Assembly: GCF_000737195.2 (NCBI RefSeq)
Contig: NZ_JALM01000009.1
Span: 124,001-188,000, forward strand
Length of the DNA stretch: 64,000 nucleotides
Direction of reading: 5' to 3'
Origin: Sciscionella sediminilitoris
GTDB taxonomy: Bacteria > Actinomycetota > Actinomycetes > Mycobacteriales > Pseudonocardiaceae
Each line of letters opens with the position of its first letter. The stretch's first letter is position 1. Both the position numbers and the translations under genes were made by a program. Under the pieces are notes generated by a model. That model had not been told where the DNA came from. It did not search any database and worked only from the letters and a program-made list of their open reading frames with translations. Shown piece after piece: positions 7,766 to 15,848 of this stretch.

Positions 7766-9058
7766 TCATACGAGCAGGCCGGTGGTGCGCGGCAGCCGGT
7801 AGCTCGCGTCCAGCACGAGCGGGCAGTCGGCGAGCCAGTCGTAGTCGATGCCCTCGTGCAGGGTGTGCACCAGGACCAGATCCCAGTTCTGTTGCTGTGG
7901 CAGGGAAACCCCGCGCAGGAGCACGCCGTCCGCGCTCGGGAAGCTGTCCACGAGCGGGTCGTGGTAGCTGACCCGCGCGCCACGCTCCACCAGGCCGCCG
8001 ATGATCTGGCGCGCCGGGGAATCCCGGATGTCGGCCACCCCGGGCTTGTAACTGACCCCGACCACGAGCACCCGCGCGCCCGCGGCCGCGTGCCCGGCAT
8101 CGGAGAGCACGGTCAGCGCGCGGGCGACCACCTGCCCGGGACGGGCGGCGATCGCTTCCATGGCGGAGTTCAGCAGCGGGGTCGGATGGCGCGCGGCCCG
8201 CAGCTGCCAGAGCAGATAGTGCGGATCACAGGGGATGCAGTGCCCGCCGACACCGGGCCCGGGATAGAAGGGCATGTAGCCGTACGGTTTCGTCGCCGCG
8301 GCCTCGGTGACCGCGATCGGGTCGATGCCGAAGGTGCCGCAGATCCCGGCGAGTTCGTTGGCCAGCGCGATGTTCACCGCACGGAAGGAGTTCTCGTACA
8401 GTTTCGTCAGCTCCGCGATCTCCGGGGAATCGACGATGTGCGGATCGGGGGAGAACAGGGCGAGCAGTTCCGCGGCCCTTCGGGTGCACTCCGGGGTGAT
8501 CCCGCCGACCACCCGCGGCGTCTCGACCTGGGTGTGCTCGGCGCGCCCGGGATCGATGCGCTCCGGGCTGAACGCGATGAACACCTCGGTTCCGGCCCGC
8601 AATCCCCGATCGCGCAAGGGGTCGGCGAGCAGTTCGCGGGTGCAGCCGAGGTAGGTTGTCGAGGTGAGCACCAGGGTCTGCCCGGGGCGTGCGGAGCGCA
8701 CGACGTCCGCGCAGACCGCGCGCAGCGGGCCGAGATCCGGGGTGCGGCAGGCGTCCACCGGGGTGGGCACGCAGATCAGTACGGTGTCCGCCTCGGCCAT
8801 CCGGTCCGGATCGGTGGTGAGCACGAATCGCGGGTCGTGCCGCGCGTTCCGGAGCAGCAGCCGGTCCGCGGGAAGCAGGTCCGCCGCGCCCTCGGCGATG
8901 ACCGCGAGCCGTTCGGGACTGGCGTCGATACCGAGGATGCGGGTGTTCTCCCGCCACAGGGCGAGTGCGGTCGGCAGGCCGACGTAGCCCATCCCGAGCA
9001 CGGCGACGGTGTGCGTGCCGGTCAGTACGGGTCTCGGTGCCGCATCGAGTGTGGTCAT
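7766..9058 (-). CDS. UDP-glucose / UDP-HexNAc 6-dehydrogenase family protein
   Basis: A 430-residue nucleotide-sugar dehydrogenase with an N-terminal Rossmann motif (VAVLGMGYVGLP, residues 18-29), ICVPTPVD, SPERIDPG, the LYENSFRAVNIALANE central helix, and catalytic Cys274 in GGHCIPCDPHYL. The C-terminal domain (VLVVGVSYKPGVADIRDSP) is complete. The SPERIDPG and GHCIPCDP wording is closest to the WecC/WbpA branch that oxidises UDP-HexNAc, so the product may be an amino-uronate; UDP-glucose cannot be excluded. Start 9058 overlaps the upstream stop (ATGA), coupling it to the LuxR-type regulator. Confidence 0.92.
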   Translation of the reverse strand: MTTLDAAPRPVLTGTHTVAVLGMGYVGLPTALALWRENTRILGIDASPERLAVIAEGAADLLPADRLLLRNARHDPRFVLTTDPDRMAEADTVLICVPTPVDACRTPDLGPLRAVCADVVRSARPGQTLVLTSTTYLGCTRELLADPLRDRGLRAGTEVFIAFSPERIDPGRAEHTQVETPRVVGGITPECTRRAAELLALFSPDPHIVDSPEIAELTKLYENSFRAVNIALANELAGICGTFGIDPIAVTEAAATKPYGYMPFYPGPGVGGHCIPCDPHYLLWQLRAARHPTPLLNSAMEAIAARPGQVVARALTVLSDAGHAAAGARVLVVGVSYKPGVADIRDSPARQIIGGLVERGARVSYHDPLVDSFPSADGVLLRGVSLPQQQNWDLVLVHTLHEGIDYDWLADCPLVLDASYRLPRTTGLLV

Positions 9059-9702
9059 CCGGTTGCCTTTCGTCCAGTGCTGATGCCGCAGGAGCGTGCG
9101 ATGTTGGCGGCCTCGAGCGCGTTGTGTACGCCGAGCTTGCGGAAGATGTGCCGCCGGTGCGTGCGAACGGTGTGTTCGGAAACCAGCAGTGTCTTCGCGA
9201 TCGTGGGGGTGCTCTCGCCGGTGCTGAGCGCGGCCAGTACCTCGTGTTCGCGACCGGTGAGGCTGGCCAGTGGTCCGGCGGGCGATCCGGCGCGCAGCCG
9301 CTCGACGAGCGCGGCGACCTGTTCCGCGGAGAACCAGCAGGCGCCGGCAAGTACCGTTTCCAGCGCCGTGGTCAGTATCCCGGGTGCGGCTTCCTTGGCG
9401 ACCCAGCCGTCGAATCCGGCGACCGCGGCGCGCACCGCGAGCTCGGTGCTCGTGCTCCCGGTCAGCGCGAGCAGCACGCAGTCGGGGATGGCGGTGGTGA
9501 TCAGCCGGGCGAACACTTCCGGTCCGTGCGCCAGTTCCGCCACCTCGACGGTGACCACATCCGGGCGGGCGGCGTGCAGCCGGTGCAGCAGATCGGCGGC
9601 ACCCGAGGCCGCGGAACCGGCGAGCACGACCCGGGCGGCGAGGCCGGGGATCTCGGTGCACGCGTGCTGCCGGTCGACGGCGAACACCCGGATGGTCTCC
9701 AT
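9055..9702 (-). CDS. LuxR/NarL-type regulator with degenerate receiver
   Basis: About 215 residues. The C-terminal GerE helix-turn-helix is typical (LTGREHEVLAALSTGESTPTIAKTLLVSEHTVRTHRRHIFRKLGV). The N-terminal half resembles a response-regulator receiver in secondary structure (RPDVVTVEVAEL, CVLLALTGS, GFDGWVAKEA), but the phospho-acceptor Asp position appears to be Glu (VTVEVAE), so it may act without phosphorylation. It heads a four-gene polysaccharide operon with overlapping junctions and is a good candidate for its regulator. ATG 9702 begins at the first beta strand; in-frame ATGs further upstream (for example 9789) are less convincing. Confidence 0.85.
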   Translation of the reverse strand: METIRVFAVDRQHACTEIPGLAARVVLAGSAASGAADLLHRLHAARPDVVTVEVAELAHGPEVFARLITTAIPDCVLLALTGSTSTELAVRAAVAGFDGWVAKEAAPGILTTALETVLAGACWFSAEQVAALVERLRAGSPAGPLASLTGREHEVLAALSTGESTPTIAKTLLVSEHTVRTHRRHIFRKLGVHNALEAANIARSCGISTGRKATG

Positions 9703-9836
9703 GGCGTCCAAGCCAATCGCTTCGAGGCGCGGTTTTCCTCCCTCCCGCGCCGGAATTCCGGGCCATGCGGATCGATGAGCCGAACTCATGCATTCGCATG
9801 AGGCGGGAACCGCGCCGATCACGCAGGCTTGCGGGT

Positions 9837-11111
9837 ATGCGCAAGCTCCTCGTGTTCGTGCTGTTGCTCGTGTTCGTCGCCGCGTTCGGCTCGGTTTCCG
9901 CCGCGTCCGCGACGAAGCCGACCGTGGTCACCCTGACCTTCGACGACGGCAACGCGGATCAGACCGCGGCGCTGCCCATCCTGCGGAAGTACGGCATGGT
10001 GGGCACCTTCTACATCATCACCGGATCGGTCGGCGAGCCGAACTACCTGACGCGCGCGGAGCTGGACAACATCGCGGCCGCGGGCAACGAGATCGGCGGG
10101 CACACGGTCACCCATCCCGATCTGACCACGCTGCCCGCCGACGAGGTCATGCGGCAGGCCTGCCTGAGCCGCTCGACGCTGGCCGGCTGGGGTTACCGGG
10201 TGACCTCCTTCGCCTATCCCTATGCCGCGGCGAACTCCGCGGCCGAGACCGCGGTCGCGAACTGCGGGTACAACAGCGCACGCGGGCTCGGGGACATCGC
10301 CTCGGCCTACGGCTGTAAGGGCTGCCCGCGCGCCGAAACGCTGCCACCGCGGGATCCCTACTGGTTGCGCGCGCTGGACGAGGTGGACCCGCGCTGGACG
10401 CTCGCGCAACTACAGGACACCGTGACCAAGGCGCGCGCGGCAGGCGGCGGACTGCTGCCGTTCACCTTCCACCACATCTGCGACGCCTGCGACGAGCTGG
10501 CCATCAGCCCGGCCCTGCTGGACCGGTTCCTCGGCTGGCTGAGTACCCAGAGCGGGGTTCAGGTGAAGACCATGGACCAGGCGATCGGCGGGCAGCTGCG
10601 CCCGATCGTGAACGCGCCGCCGGGCACGAACACCGGTCTGGTCAACGCATCCCTGGAGAACCCGGCGGGCGGCACCGGGCTGCCGGACTGCTGGATGGAA
10701 GGCGGCTGGGGCTCGAACAGCGCGACCTTCCGCAGGACCACCGACGCGCACAGCGGCAGCTCCGCCGAGGAGGTCCAGGTGACGAACTATCAGAGCGGGG
10801 ACGCGAAACTGCTGCCCACGATGGATCTCGGCAGCTGCACGCCGAACGCGGTTCCGGGGACCGCCTATCAGGTAGGCAGCTGGTACAAGTCCACGGGAAT
10901 CACCCAGTTCGCGCTGTACTACCGGAATTCCGCGGGCGGCTGGGCCTACTGGACCTCGAGCCCGTGGTTCGCGGCCGAGGGTGACTGGACCCAGGCGAGC
11001 TGGACCACCCCGCCGCTGCCCGCGGACGCCACCGCGGTCAGCTTCGGGCTCGCCCTGATCGCGAACGGAACCCTGGTCACCGACGATTATTCGTTCGGCC
11101 CGGCGCGGTGA
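9837..11111 (+). CDS. Secreted polysaccharide deacetylase with C-terminal carbohydrate-binding-like domain
   Basis: A 424-residue exported enzyme: signal peptide at residues 1-25; NodB homology domain with TFDDG (Asp36, Asp37) and H89-T-V-T-H93 metal site, then FAYPYAA. From about residue 285 a beta-rich module (GLVNASLENPAGG, DAHSGSSAEEVQV, VPGTAYQVGSWYKS, DDYSF) looks like a CBM4/9-type jelly roll. Such enzymes remove N-acetyl groups from chitin, poly-GlcNAc or peptidoglycan. It diverges from the GT2/UDP-sugar dehydrogenase operon, so modification of that operon's polymer is a reasonable inference. Its stop overlaps the next gene as GTGA. Confidence 0.9.
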   Translation: MRKLLVFVLLLVFVAAFGSVSAASATKPTVVTLTFDDGNADQTAALPILRKYGMVGTFYIITGSVGEPNYLTRAELDNIAAAGNEIGGHTVTHPDLTTLPADEVMRQACLSRSTLAGWGYRVTSFAYPYAAANSAAETAVANCGYNSARGLGDIASAYGCKGCPRAETLPPRDPYWLRALDEVDPRWTLAQLQDTVTKARAAGGGLLPFTFHHICDACDELAISPALLDRFLGWLSTQSGVQVKTMDQAIGGQLRPIVNAPPGTNTGLVNASLENPAGGTGLPDCWMEGGWGSNSATFRRTTDAHSGSSAEEVQVTNYQSGDAKLLPTMDLGSCTPNAVPGTAYQVGSWYKSTGITQFALYYRNSAGGWAYWTSSPWFAAEGDWTQASWTTPPLPADATAVSFGLALIANGTLVTDDYSFGPAR

Positions 11112-11827
11112 TCCGGCTCGCGCTGCCGGGAACGGTGCTGTTGCTGATCGTGCCCCTCGCGGGATGCTCGACCGGGATGGCCGAGTACCCGGTCCACCGC
11201 GACATCGTGGCGACGACGTTCTGGGTGGGTGAGCTCTTCGACGCGCGCGCGGCGGACGGCAGCCAGGTGTACTCGGCCTACGACTCGGCGTGGCGGCAGC
11301 ACTACGGCGGCTGTGACGGTGTGGTCACGAATGGCAACTGTGAAACCGAACGAAGGTCATCGGAAAACGGTTACTTTCCCCGAAGGATGGTGCCGAAGGA
11401 AAACCCCTTCTATCTTGATTTGCCATTTGACGATATCGGTGATCCGCAGGCCTTCGCAATGCGTGCGCGGGTGGTGCCCTGGGCCGGGGAATTCGCCGGA
11501 TCCGAAGGTGATCGCACGGTGAGCTTCATGAAGAACCGCTGGGTCCGGATCAGCAGAGGGCAGCGGGTCTGTTACGGCCAGGTGGAGGACGCGGGCCCCG
11601 GTGTTTACCACGACGCGGCCTATGTGTTCGGCACGGCGGCCCCGCTCAACAAACGGTTCAACGGCGCGGGAATGGATGTCTCACCCGCGCTCAACGGATG
11701 CCTGGGATTCACGTCGCTGAACGGACAATCCGATCAGGTGGACTGGCAATTCGTTTCCCGTGCGGAGGTCCCGGACGGACCGTGGTCACGGATCATTACC
11801 GAAAGTCCCGTCTTCCAGGGGCCTTAG
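11108..11827 (+). CDS. Lipoprotein of unknown function coupled to the deacetylase
   Basis: A 239-residue protein with a lipobox-type N-terminus (LLLIVPLAGC) and a conserved-looking body: ATTFWVGELFDARAADGSQ, YDSAWRQHYGGCDG, NPFYLDLPFDDI, WVRISRGQRVCYGQVEDAGP, and cysteines that could form disulfides. The body resembles exported beta-barrel proteins of unknown role found in actinomycetes and some fungi, with a possible double-psi barrel fold; no catalytic function can be assigned. GTG 11108 overlaps the deacetylase stop, so the two products are probably made together and may act on the same cell-surface glycan. The middle part (11350-11450) is visibly less GC-rich than its surroundings. Confidence 0.8.
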   Translation: MIRLALPGTVLLLIVPLAGCSTGMAEYPVHRDIVATTFWVGELFDARAADGSQVYSAYDSAWRQHYGGCDGVVTNGNCETERRSSENGYFPRRMVPKENPFYLDLPFDDIGDPQAFAMRARVVPWAGEFAGSEGDRTVSFMKNRWVRISRGQRVCYGQVEDAGPGVYHDAAYVFGTAAPLNKRFNGAGMDVSPALNGCLGFTSLNGQSDQVDWQFVSRAEVPDGPWSRIITESPVFQGP

Positions 11828-11928
11828 GGCCATTCTTGAGTGAGGTTTCATCACCTCGGTAACTCCTCGTCGTTGGCGCCGATAGACAAATGTGTTGGCG
11901 TCTTGGCTCGCGCACTGGGAGGTCGCCG

Positions 11929-13248
11929 ATGGTGTTGATTCCGTCCTCGCTGACGCGCTGGATGCCACCGGTCCGGATGCTGCTCTCCAGCGAGCTCGCC
12001 TGGTTGCTCGCCGTCATCGTGTTCGTGGAACTGGCGCTGCACGTGTTCCGGCTCGCCGAGGTTCCCGTGCTCGGTCTTCCCGGCACCGCGGTGGGAACCG
12101 CTCTCGCCGCCATGGGCGGAGTTCTCGCCCTGTTGTACGGGATGCTCGCCAGGGTGCACCGCGCCGATGAGCGGCTGCCCATGCTCGCGACCGCCTGGGC
12201 GGGTTTCGCGCTGATCGCACTGCCGCTCTGGGTGGTCGCCGCCGGTTCCGGGAACCGGATCGCCGAGGCAGGCAGGCTGTTCGCCACCGTACTGTTCCTC
12301 GGCCTGCTCGCCTGTGCGCTCGGTGCCCGCCGGTACCGCTGGATCTGCGGGCTGCGCGGGCTCGCGGGCACGCTGGTCCTGACCGTGGCGGTGCTCGTGC
12401 TGCTTGCGGTGACCCGGCCGGTGTGGCTGTGGCCGCTGACCGACTCGGTGATCCCGCTCGCCCTCGCGCTCGCCGCCGCGCTGGTGCTCGCGGCCGCGTT
12501 CGCCGTGCGGGGGGTGCGCGCGAAGGAACCCGCGCTGGTCCGGAACGGCCTCGGGCTGGCCCTGCTCGGCGCCGGCCAGCTGGCCGTGATCTCGGCGGGA
12601 ACCGTGGCCACCGAGGCGACCTTGCTGCGGGTGCTCGGGCTGGCGGTGCTGATCTGGGGGCCATGGCGGGAACTGTGCGCGGCGATGCGCACCGATGCGG
12701 TGCGGGACCACGAGATCGGCAACGCGCTGGCGAATCTGGCCGCGGTCCCCGAACTGCGGGTGGAGCGCGAGGAGATGGCCGGTATCCTGCGCGCCGAACT
12801 CGGCAGGCTCACCGATCTCTACTACGAGCGGGGACACGAGCCGGGACTGGCCGAGGTCTCGGTGGTGCTGCACCGGCTCGCCGCGCTGCACCGGGTGCGC
12901 GGGATGGAGGTCAGCGTCGAGGTCCCGGAACGGTTGTGTGCCGCGCTGCCCGGTGCGGTGCTGACCCAGACGGTGAGCAACGCCCTGATCAACTGCGCAC
13001 GGCACGCGGCGGGCGCTCCGGTGCGCATCGACGCCAGGGCGGACGGCGAACTGTGCCTGATCGACGTGACCGATTCCGGGCCGGGGCCGCGATCCCGGTC
13101 CGCTGCCGGTGGCCGGGGCATCGGTCTGGCGCTGAGCAGACGGCTGCTCGCCGGGCACCGCGGCAGCATCACGCTACGTCCCGCCGAGCGGGGTTTCGGC
13201 TGCACCGCACGTATCGCCGTACCACTCGCGGGCGCCCGCGCGTCATGA
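11929..13248 (+). CDS. Membrane sensor histidine kinase, NarL-partner type
   Basis: A 439-residue protein with roughly seven N-terminal membrane segments (residues 20-250), a short helical dimerisation region containing DHEIGNALANL, and a C-terminal HATPase domain (N box VSNALINCARHAA, DVTDSGPGP, G box GRGIGLALSRRLLAGHRG). The phosphorylation helix departs from the usual HisKA_3 sequence, so the His in DHEIGN is only a candidate. GGGAGG at 11917-11922 supports ATG 11929. The stop overlaps the response regulator (ATGA), making a coupled pair. Signal unknown. Confidence 0.85.
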   Translation: MVLIPSSLTRWMPPVRMLLSSELAWLLAVIVFVELALHVFRLAEVPVLGLPGTAVGTALAAMGGVLALLYGMLARVHRADERLPMLATAWAGFALIALPLWVVAAGSGNRIAEAGRLFATVLFLGLLACALGARRYRWICGLRGLAGTLVLTVAVLVLLAVTRPVWLWPLTDSVIPLALALAAALVLAAAFAVRGVRAKEPALVRNGLGLALLGAGQLAVISAGTVATEATLLRVLGLAVLIWGPWRELCAAMRTDAVRDHEIGNALANLAAVPELRVEREEMAGILRAELGRLTDLYYERGHEPGLAEVSVVLHRLAALHRVRGMEVSVEVPERLCAALPGAVLTQTVSNALINCARHAAGAPVRIDARADGELCLIDVTDSGPGPRSRSAAGGRGIGLALSRRLLAGHRGSITLRPAERGFGCTARIAVPLAGARAS

Positions 13249-13892
13249 GCGCGCCGACCGTCCTGCTCGCCGATGATCACCGGTTGTTCGCCGAGGCAGT
13301 CGGTATCGCGCTGGTGGAGCGCGGTTTCACCGTGGTGGCGCGCGCGGGCACACTGGCCGAACTCGGTTCCGCGCTCGCCGCCTACGGGCCGGATGCCTGC
13401 CTGCTGGACCGGCATCTCGCCGACGGGGACACGCTGCCCGCGCTCGAACGGCTCGCCGCGGCGCACGAGCGGACGAGGATCCTGCTGTTGACCGCCGATT
13501 CGGATCCCTCCGGGGTGACCACCGCGCTGCGTGCCGGTGCCCGCGGCTATCTGCACAAGGTGTGCGGGATCGAACGGCTCGCCGCCGCGATCGCGGATGT
13601 GCTTGCCGGGCGGATCGTGGTCGAGCTGCCCGCGGGAACCGCACCGGAACCGGCCACCGGGCCGAGTGATCCGCGCAGGCTGGCCCGGCTGCTCACGCGC
13701 AGGGAACGCGAATGCCTCGCGCTGCTGGTCGATGGGCTGGACACCAGCGCCATGGCAGCGAAATTCGGCGTCGGCCGCACCACCGTGCGCAGCCATGTGC
13801 AGTCGCTGCTCACCAAACTCGGGGTGCACTCCAGGCTCGAGGCCGTCGCGATCGCGGTGCGTTATCAGCTGCTCGAGGAACGTGGCTCGTAG
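13245..13892 (+). CDS. NarL/FixJ-family response regulator
   Basis: A 215-residue regulator: receiver domain (TVLLADDHRLFAEAVG; phospho-acceptor in DACLLDRHLADGD; ILLLTADSDPSG; GARGYLHK) and a GerE helix-turn-helix (LTRRERECLALLVDGLDTSAMAAKFGVGRTTVRSHVQSLLTKLGV). The ATG overlaps the kinase stop. Its 3' end overlaps the convergent methyltransferase gene by 28 bases. Targets are not evident; the adjacent polysaccharide genes are candidates. Confidence 0.92.
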   Translation: MSAPTVLLADDHRLFAEAVGIALVERGFTVVARAGTLAELGSALAAYGPDACLLDRHLADGDTLPALERLAAAHERTRILLLTADSDPSGVTTALRAGARGYLHKVCGIERLAAAIADVLAGRIVVELPAGTAPEPATGPSDPRRLARLLTRRERECLALLVDGLDTSAMAAKFGVGRTTVRSHVQSLLTKLGVHSRLEAVAIAVRYQLLEERGS

Positions 13893-14710
13893 TCGGCGCG
13901 GAACAGGCACAGTGTGTTCCGGAACCGGTCGAACCGCCGCGCCATCCGGAGAACGGGGTTGCGGCCGAGTTTCGTCTCGCCGATCCGGTCCAGGATGGCG
14001 ATGCGTTCACGGCAGCGCAGCCGGGGATTCCACCGCTCGATGTCCGAGCCGTCGCGGATTCCGGTCAGATACGGCGGATAAGCGTATCGGCGGCCGAGGA
14101 CTTTCTTGGTCAGCTGGGTCAGCTTGGGCACCCAGGGCAGGAATCCGTCGAAGATCAGCTCACCACGGGGGAAGTGTTCGGTGAGCCGGTGCAGCAGCTG
14201 CCGTACCTCGTGCTCGGGCAGGTACATCAGCAGACCCTCGGCGATGATCAGCACCGGCTTTCCGGCGGGGATCCCGTCCAGCCACGCCTGTTCGGTCACC
14301 GAGGCGGCGATCATGTGGTAGTTCTCGTTCTCGCTGTAGAGCATGCGGCGCAGTTCGATGACATCGGGCAGATCGACGTCGAACCAGTGCACCCCGGTGG
14401 GCAGGGTGAGCCGGAAGGCCCGGGTGTCCAGCCCGCAGGCGAGTTGCAGCACGGTCGCTTCCGGGTTGTGCCGCAGGAAATCCGCGGTCCAGTCGTCGAA
14501 CAGCTTCGGGCGCAGCGAACCGGCCGTCCGGCTGCGCCTGATGTGCGGCTTGTCGAGCTTCGCCCAGTCGTAGTCGATCCGCCGCACGGCCTCGGCCGCG
14601 AACCGGTCCCCGAGGATGGGCTCGGGATCGGCGCTGTCCAGGGCCCGCAGGTACAGCGTCACCAGCATGGTGGACTGCACACCGGTGAAATCGACCTTGT
14701 CGGTCCGCAT
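13865..14710 (-). CDS. SAM-dependent methyltransferase of the leucine carboxyl methyltransferase (PPM) family
   Basis: A 281-residue protein with the family marks: STMLVTLYLRALDS near the N-terminus, a SAM-binding loop VLQLACGLDTRAFRL, HWFDVDLPDV, and IIAEGLLMYLPEHEV. Actinomycetes carry many such O-methyltransferases with unknown small-molecule or carboxylate substrates. It follows a GbsR/MarR regulator with a three-base gap, so both are expected from one promoter carrying the palindrome at 15203-15224. Cytoplasmic. Confidence 0.9.
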   Translation of the reverse strand: MRTDKVDFTGVQSTMLVTLYLRALDSADPEPILGDRFAAEAVRRIDYDWAKLDKPHIRRSRTAGSLRPKLFDDWTADFLRHNPEATVLQLACGLDTRAFRLTLPTGVHWFDVDLPDVIELRRMLYSENENYHMIAASVTEQAWLDGIPAGKPVLIIAEGLLMYLPEHEVRQLLHRLTEHFPRGELIFDGFLPWVPKLTQLTKKVLGRRYAYPPYLTGIRDGSDIERWNPRLRCRERIAILDRIGETKLGRNPVLRMARRFDRFRNTLCLFRADYEPRSSSS

Positions 14711-14713
14711 CGC

Positions 14714-15181
14714 TCACTCCTCGTTGTTCGCGCGGTACTCCGCCCAGCGCTGCATGAAGCCCTCGGCGACCTCGGTCGCCGCGAACCGGCAGAAGTCCCG
14801 CAGGTCCGCGAGGCGCTCCCGCTGCTGGGTGCGCTGTTCACCGAGCACCGAGAGCCCGAACTCCGCGGCCTCGGCCCCGGCGTGCATGCGGGCGAGCTGT
14901 ACCTGGAGCAGCTGGGTGAATCCGCCGGGCACGACCCGGTAGTAGTGCTCCCTCGAAGCCGAAGGGAGTCGTTCCACGAGCTCGCCCTCCTGCATCGGGC
15001 GGATCATGGTGCTGATCGAAGCCTTGCTCACCCGTAGCGCCGTGGCCAGTTCGGTCAGTGACTGCTCGGGCGGATCGCAGATCATCAGCCAGCCGTAGAT
15101 CCGGCCGATGGTGCGCGGTGCGCCGACGGATTCCAGGAACAGCCCGATCCGTTCGACCAGCTCGGCCTCGCCCGAGGTCAT
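14714..15181 (-). CDS. GbsR/MarR-family transcriptional regulator
   Basis: A 155-residue protein with a GbsR-like winged helix: ERIGLFLESVGAPRTIGRIYGWLMICDPPEQSLTELATALRVSKASIST, then the wing ASREHYYRV and a helical C-terminal dimerisation region (QQRERLADLRDFCRF). GbsR-type proteins repress transport or small-molecule enzymes. The palindrome 22 bases upstream of its ATG is the likely autoregulatory operator, controlling this gene and the methyltransferase, and possibly the divergent cupin/ABC importer genes. Confidence 0.9.
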   Translation of the reverse strand: MTSGEAELVERIGLFLESVGAPRTIGRIYGWLMICDPPEQSLTELATALRVSKASISTMIRPMQEGELVERLPSASREHYYRVVPGGFTQLLQVQLARMHAGAEAAEFGLSVLGEQRTQQRERLADLRDFCRFAATEVAEGFMQRWAEYRANNEE

Positions 15182-15202
15182 CCATGCACCTGCCCGTCGT
15201 CA

Positions 15203-15224
15203 TCGTTCAGAAGATTCTGAACGA
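15203..15224. promoter_or_regulatory. Perfect 10+10 bp palindrome, probable GbsR/MarR operator
   Basis: TCGTTCAGAA and TTCTGAACGA are exact reverse complements around a GA centre. It sits 22 bases upstream of the GbsR/MarR start and about 150 bases upstream of the divergent cupin gene. Arm length and position fit a winged-helix dimer operator. Confidence 0.7.
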
Positions 15225-15376
15225 ACTGTACGACTGCGGAAGCGCGGCGGCAAGGGCTTGGCTGCCACAGAACAGCGGTTGACTGTGCGGGAATATCCGC
15301 GCTCTTCGATGGTCTGTTCGCGCCTGCGCCGCCTTACCGTGGACGACACGTTTTCCCGCTGTGCAAAGGAGCCGGC

Positions 15377-15841
15377 ATGCCAAGCAGTTATGAGCACCTG
15401 ATCGTCCGGGAGATGCGGAACTGCATCGGGGACTTCGCCAACGAGGGGGACGAGGCGGGCCTGCCGACCCCGGACAATCTGGGCGAGGGGCTGGCGCTGA
15501 TGCGGTCCGCCGATGTGCCGGAGAGCCGGATCCACATGTCGCACATCTGGATCAAGGAGCGGGACACCCCGATCCAGTGGGTCGTCGAGCACGAGCACAC
15601 CTACGACGAGGTGCTGATCTGGACCGGCAACAATCCCGATGACCCGCACGATCTGGGTGCCGAACTGTTCTTCGACATCGAGGGGGAGCGGCACATCATC
15701 AACACCAGCGGATCGGTGTACATCCCGGCTGGACTGCGGCACTGCCCGCTCGGCTTCAACCGGGTGGACCGCCCGTTCCGGTTCTCCGCGCTGTCGCTGA
15801 ATCCCACCTACGTGTCGGACGAGCACGCGCGTCCCGCGTGA
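15377..15841 (+). CDS. Cupin-fold protein
   Basis: A 154-residue single-domain protein with a metal-type cupin pattern: HEHTYDEVLIW in motif 1 and YIPAGLRHCPLGF in motif 2. The N-terminal 60 residues (YEHLIVREMRNCIGDF, SHIWIKERDTP) are additional. AAAGGAG at 15365-15371 precedes the ATG. Reaction unknown. The gene leads an operon with a complete oligopeptide importer, so it may process or sense the imported compound. No signal peptide, so cytoplasmic. Confidence 0.75.
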   Translation: MPSSYEHLIVREMRNCIGDFANEGDEAGLPTPDNLGEGLALMRSADVPESRIHMSHIWIKERDTPIQWVVEHEHTYDEVLIWTGNNPDDPHDLGAELFFDIEGERHIINTSGSVYIPAGLRHCPLGFNRVDRPFRFSALSLNPTYVSDEHARPA

Positions 15842-15848
15842 GCCCGCG

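Noticed and set aside
6837-9778. Long plus-strand open frames opposite the polysaccharide operon
   Set aside because: Antisense to genes with full catalytic motifs; no ribosome site or domain.
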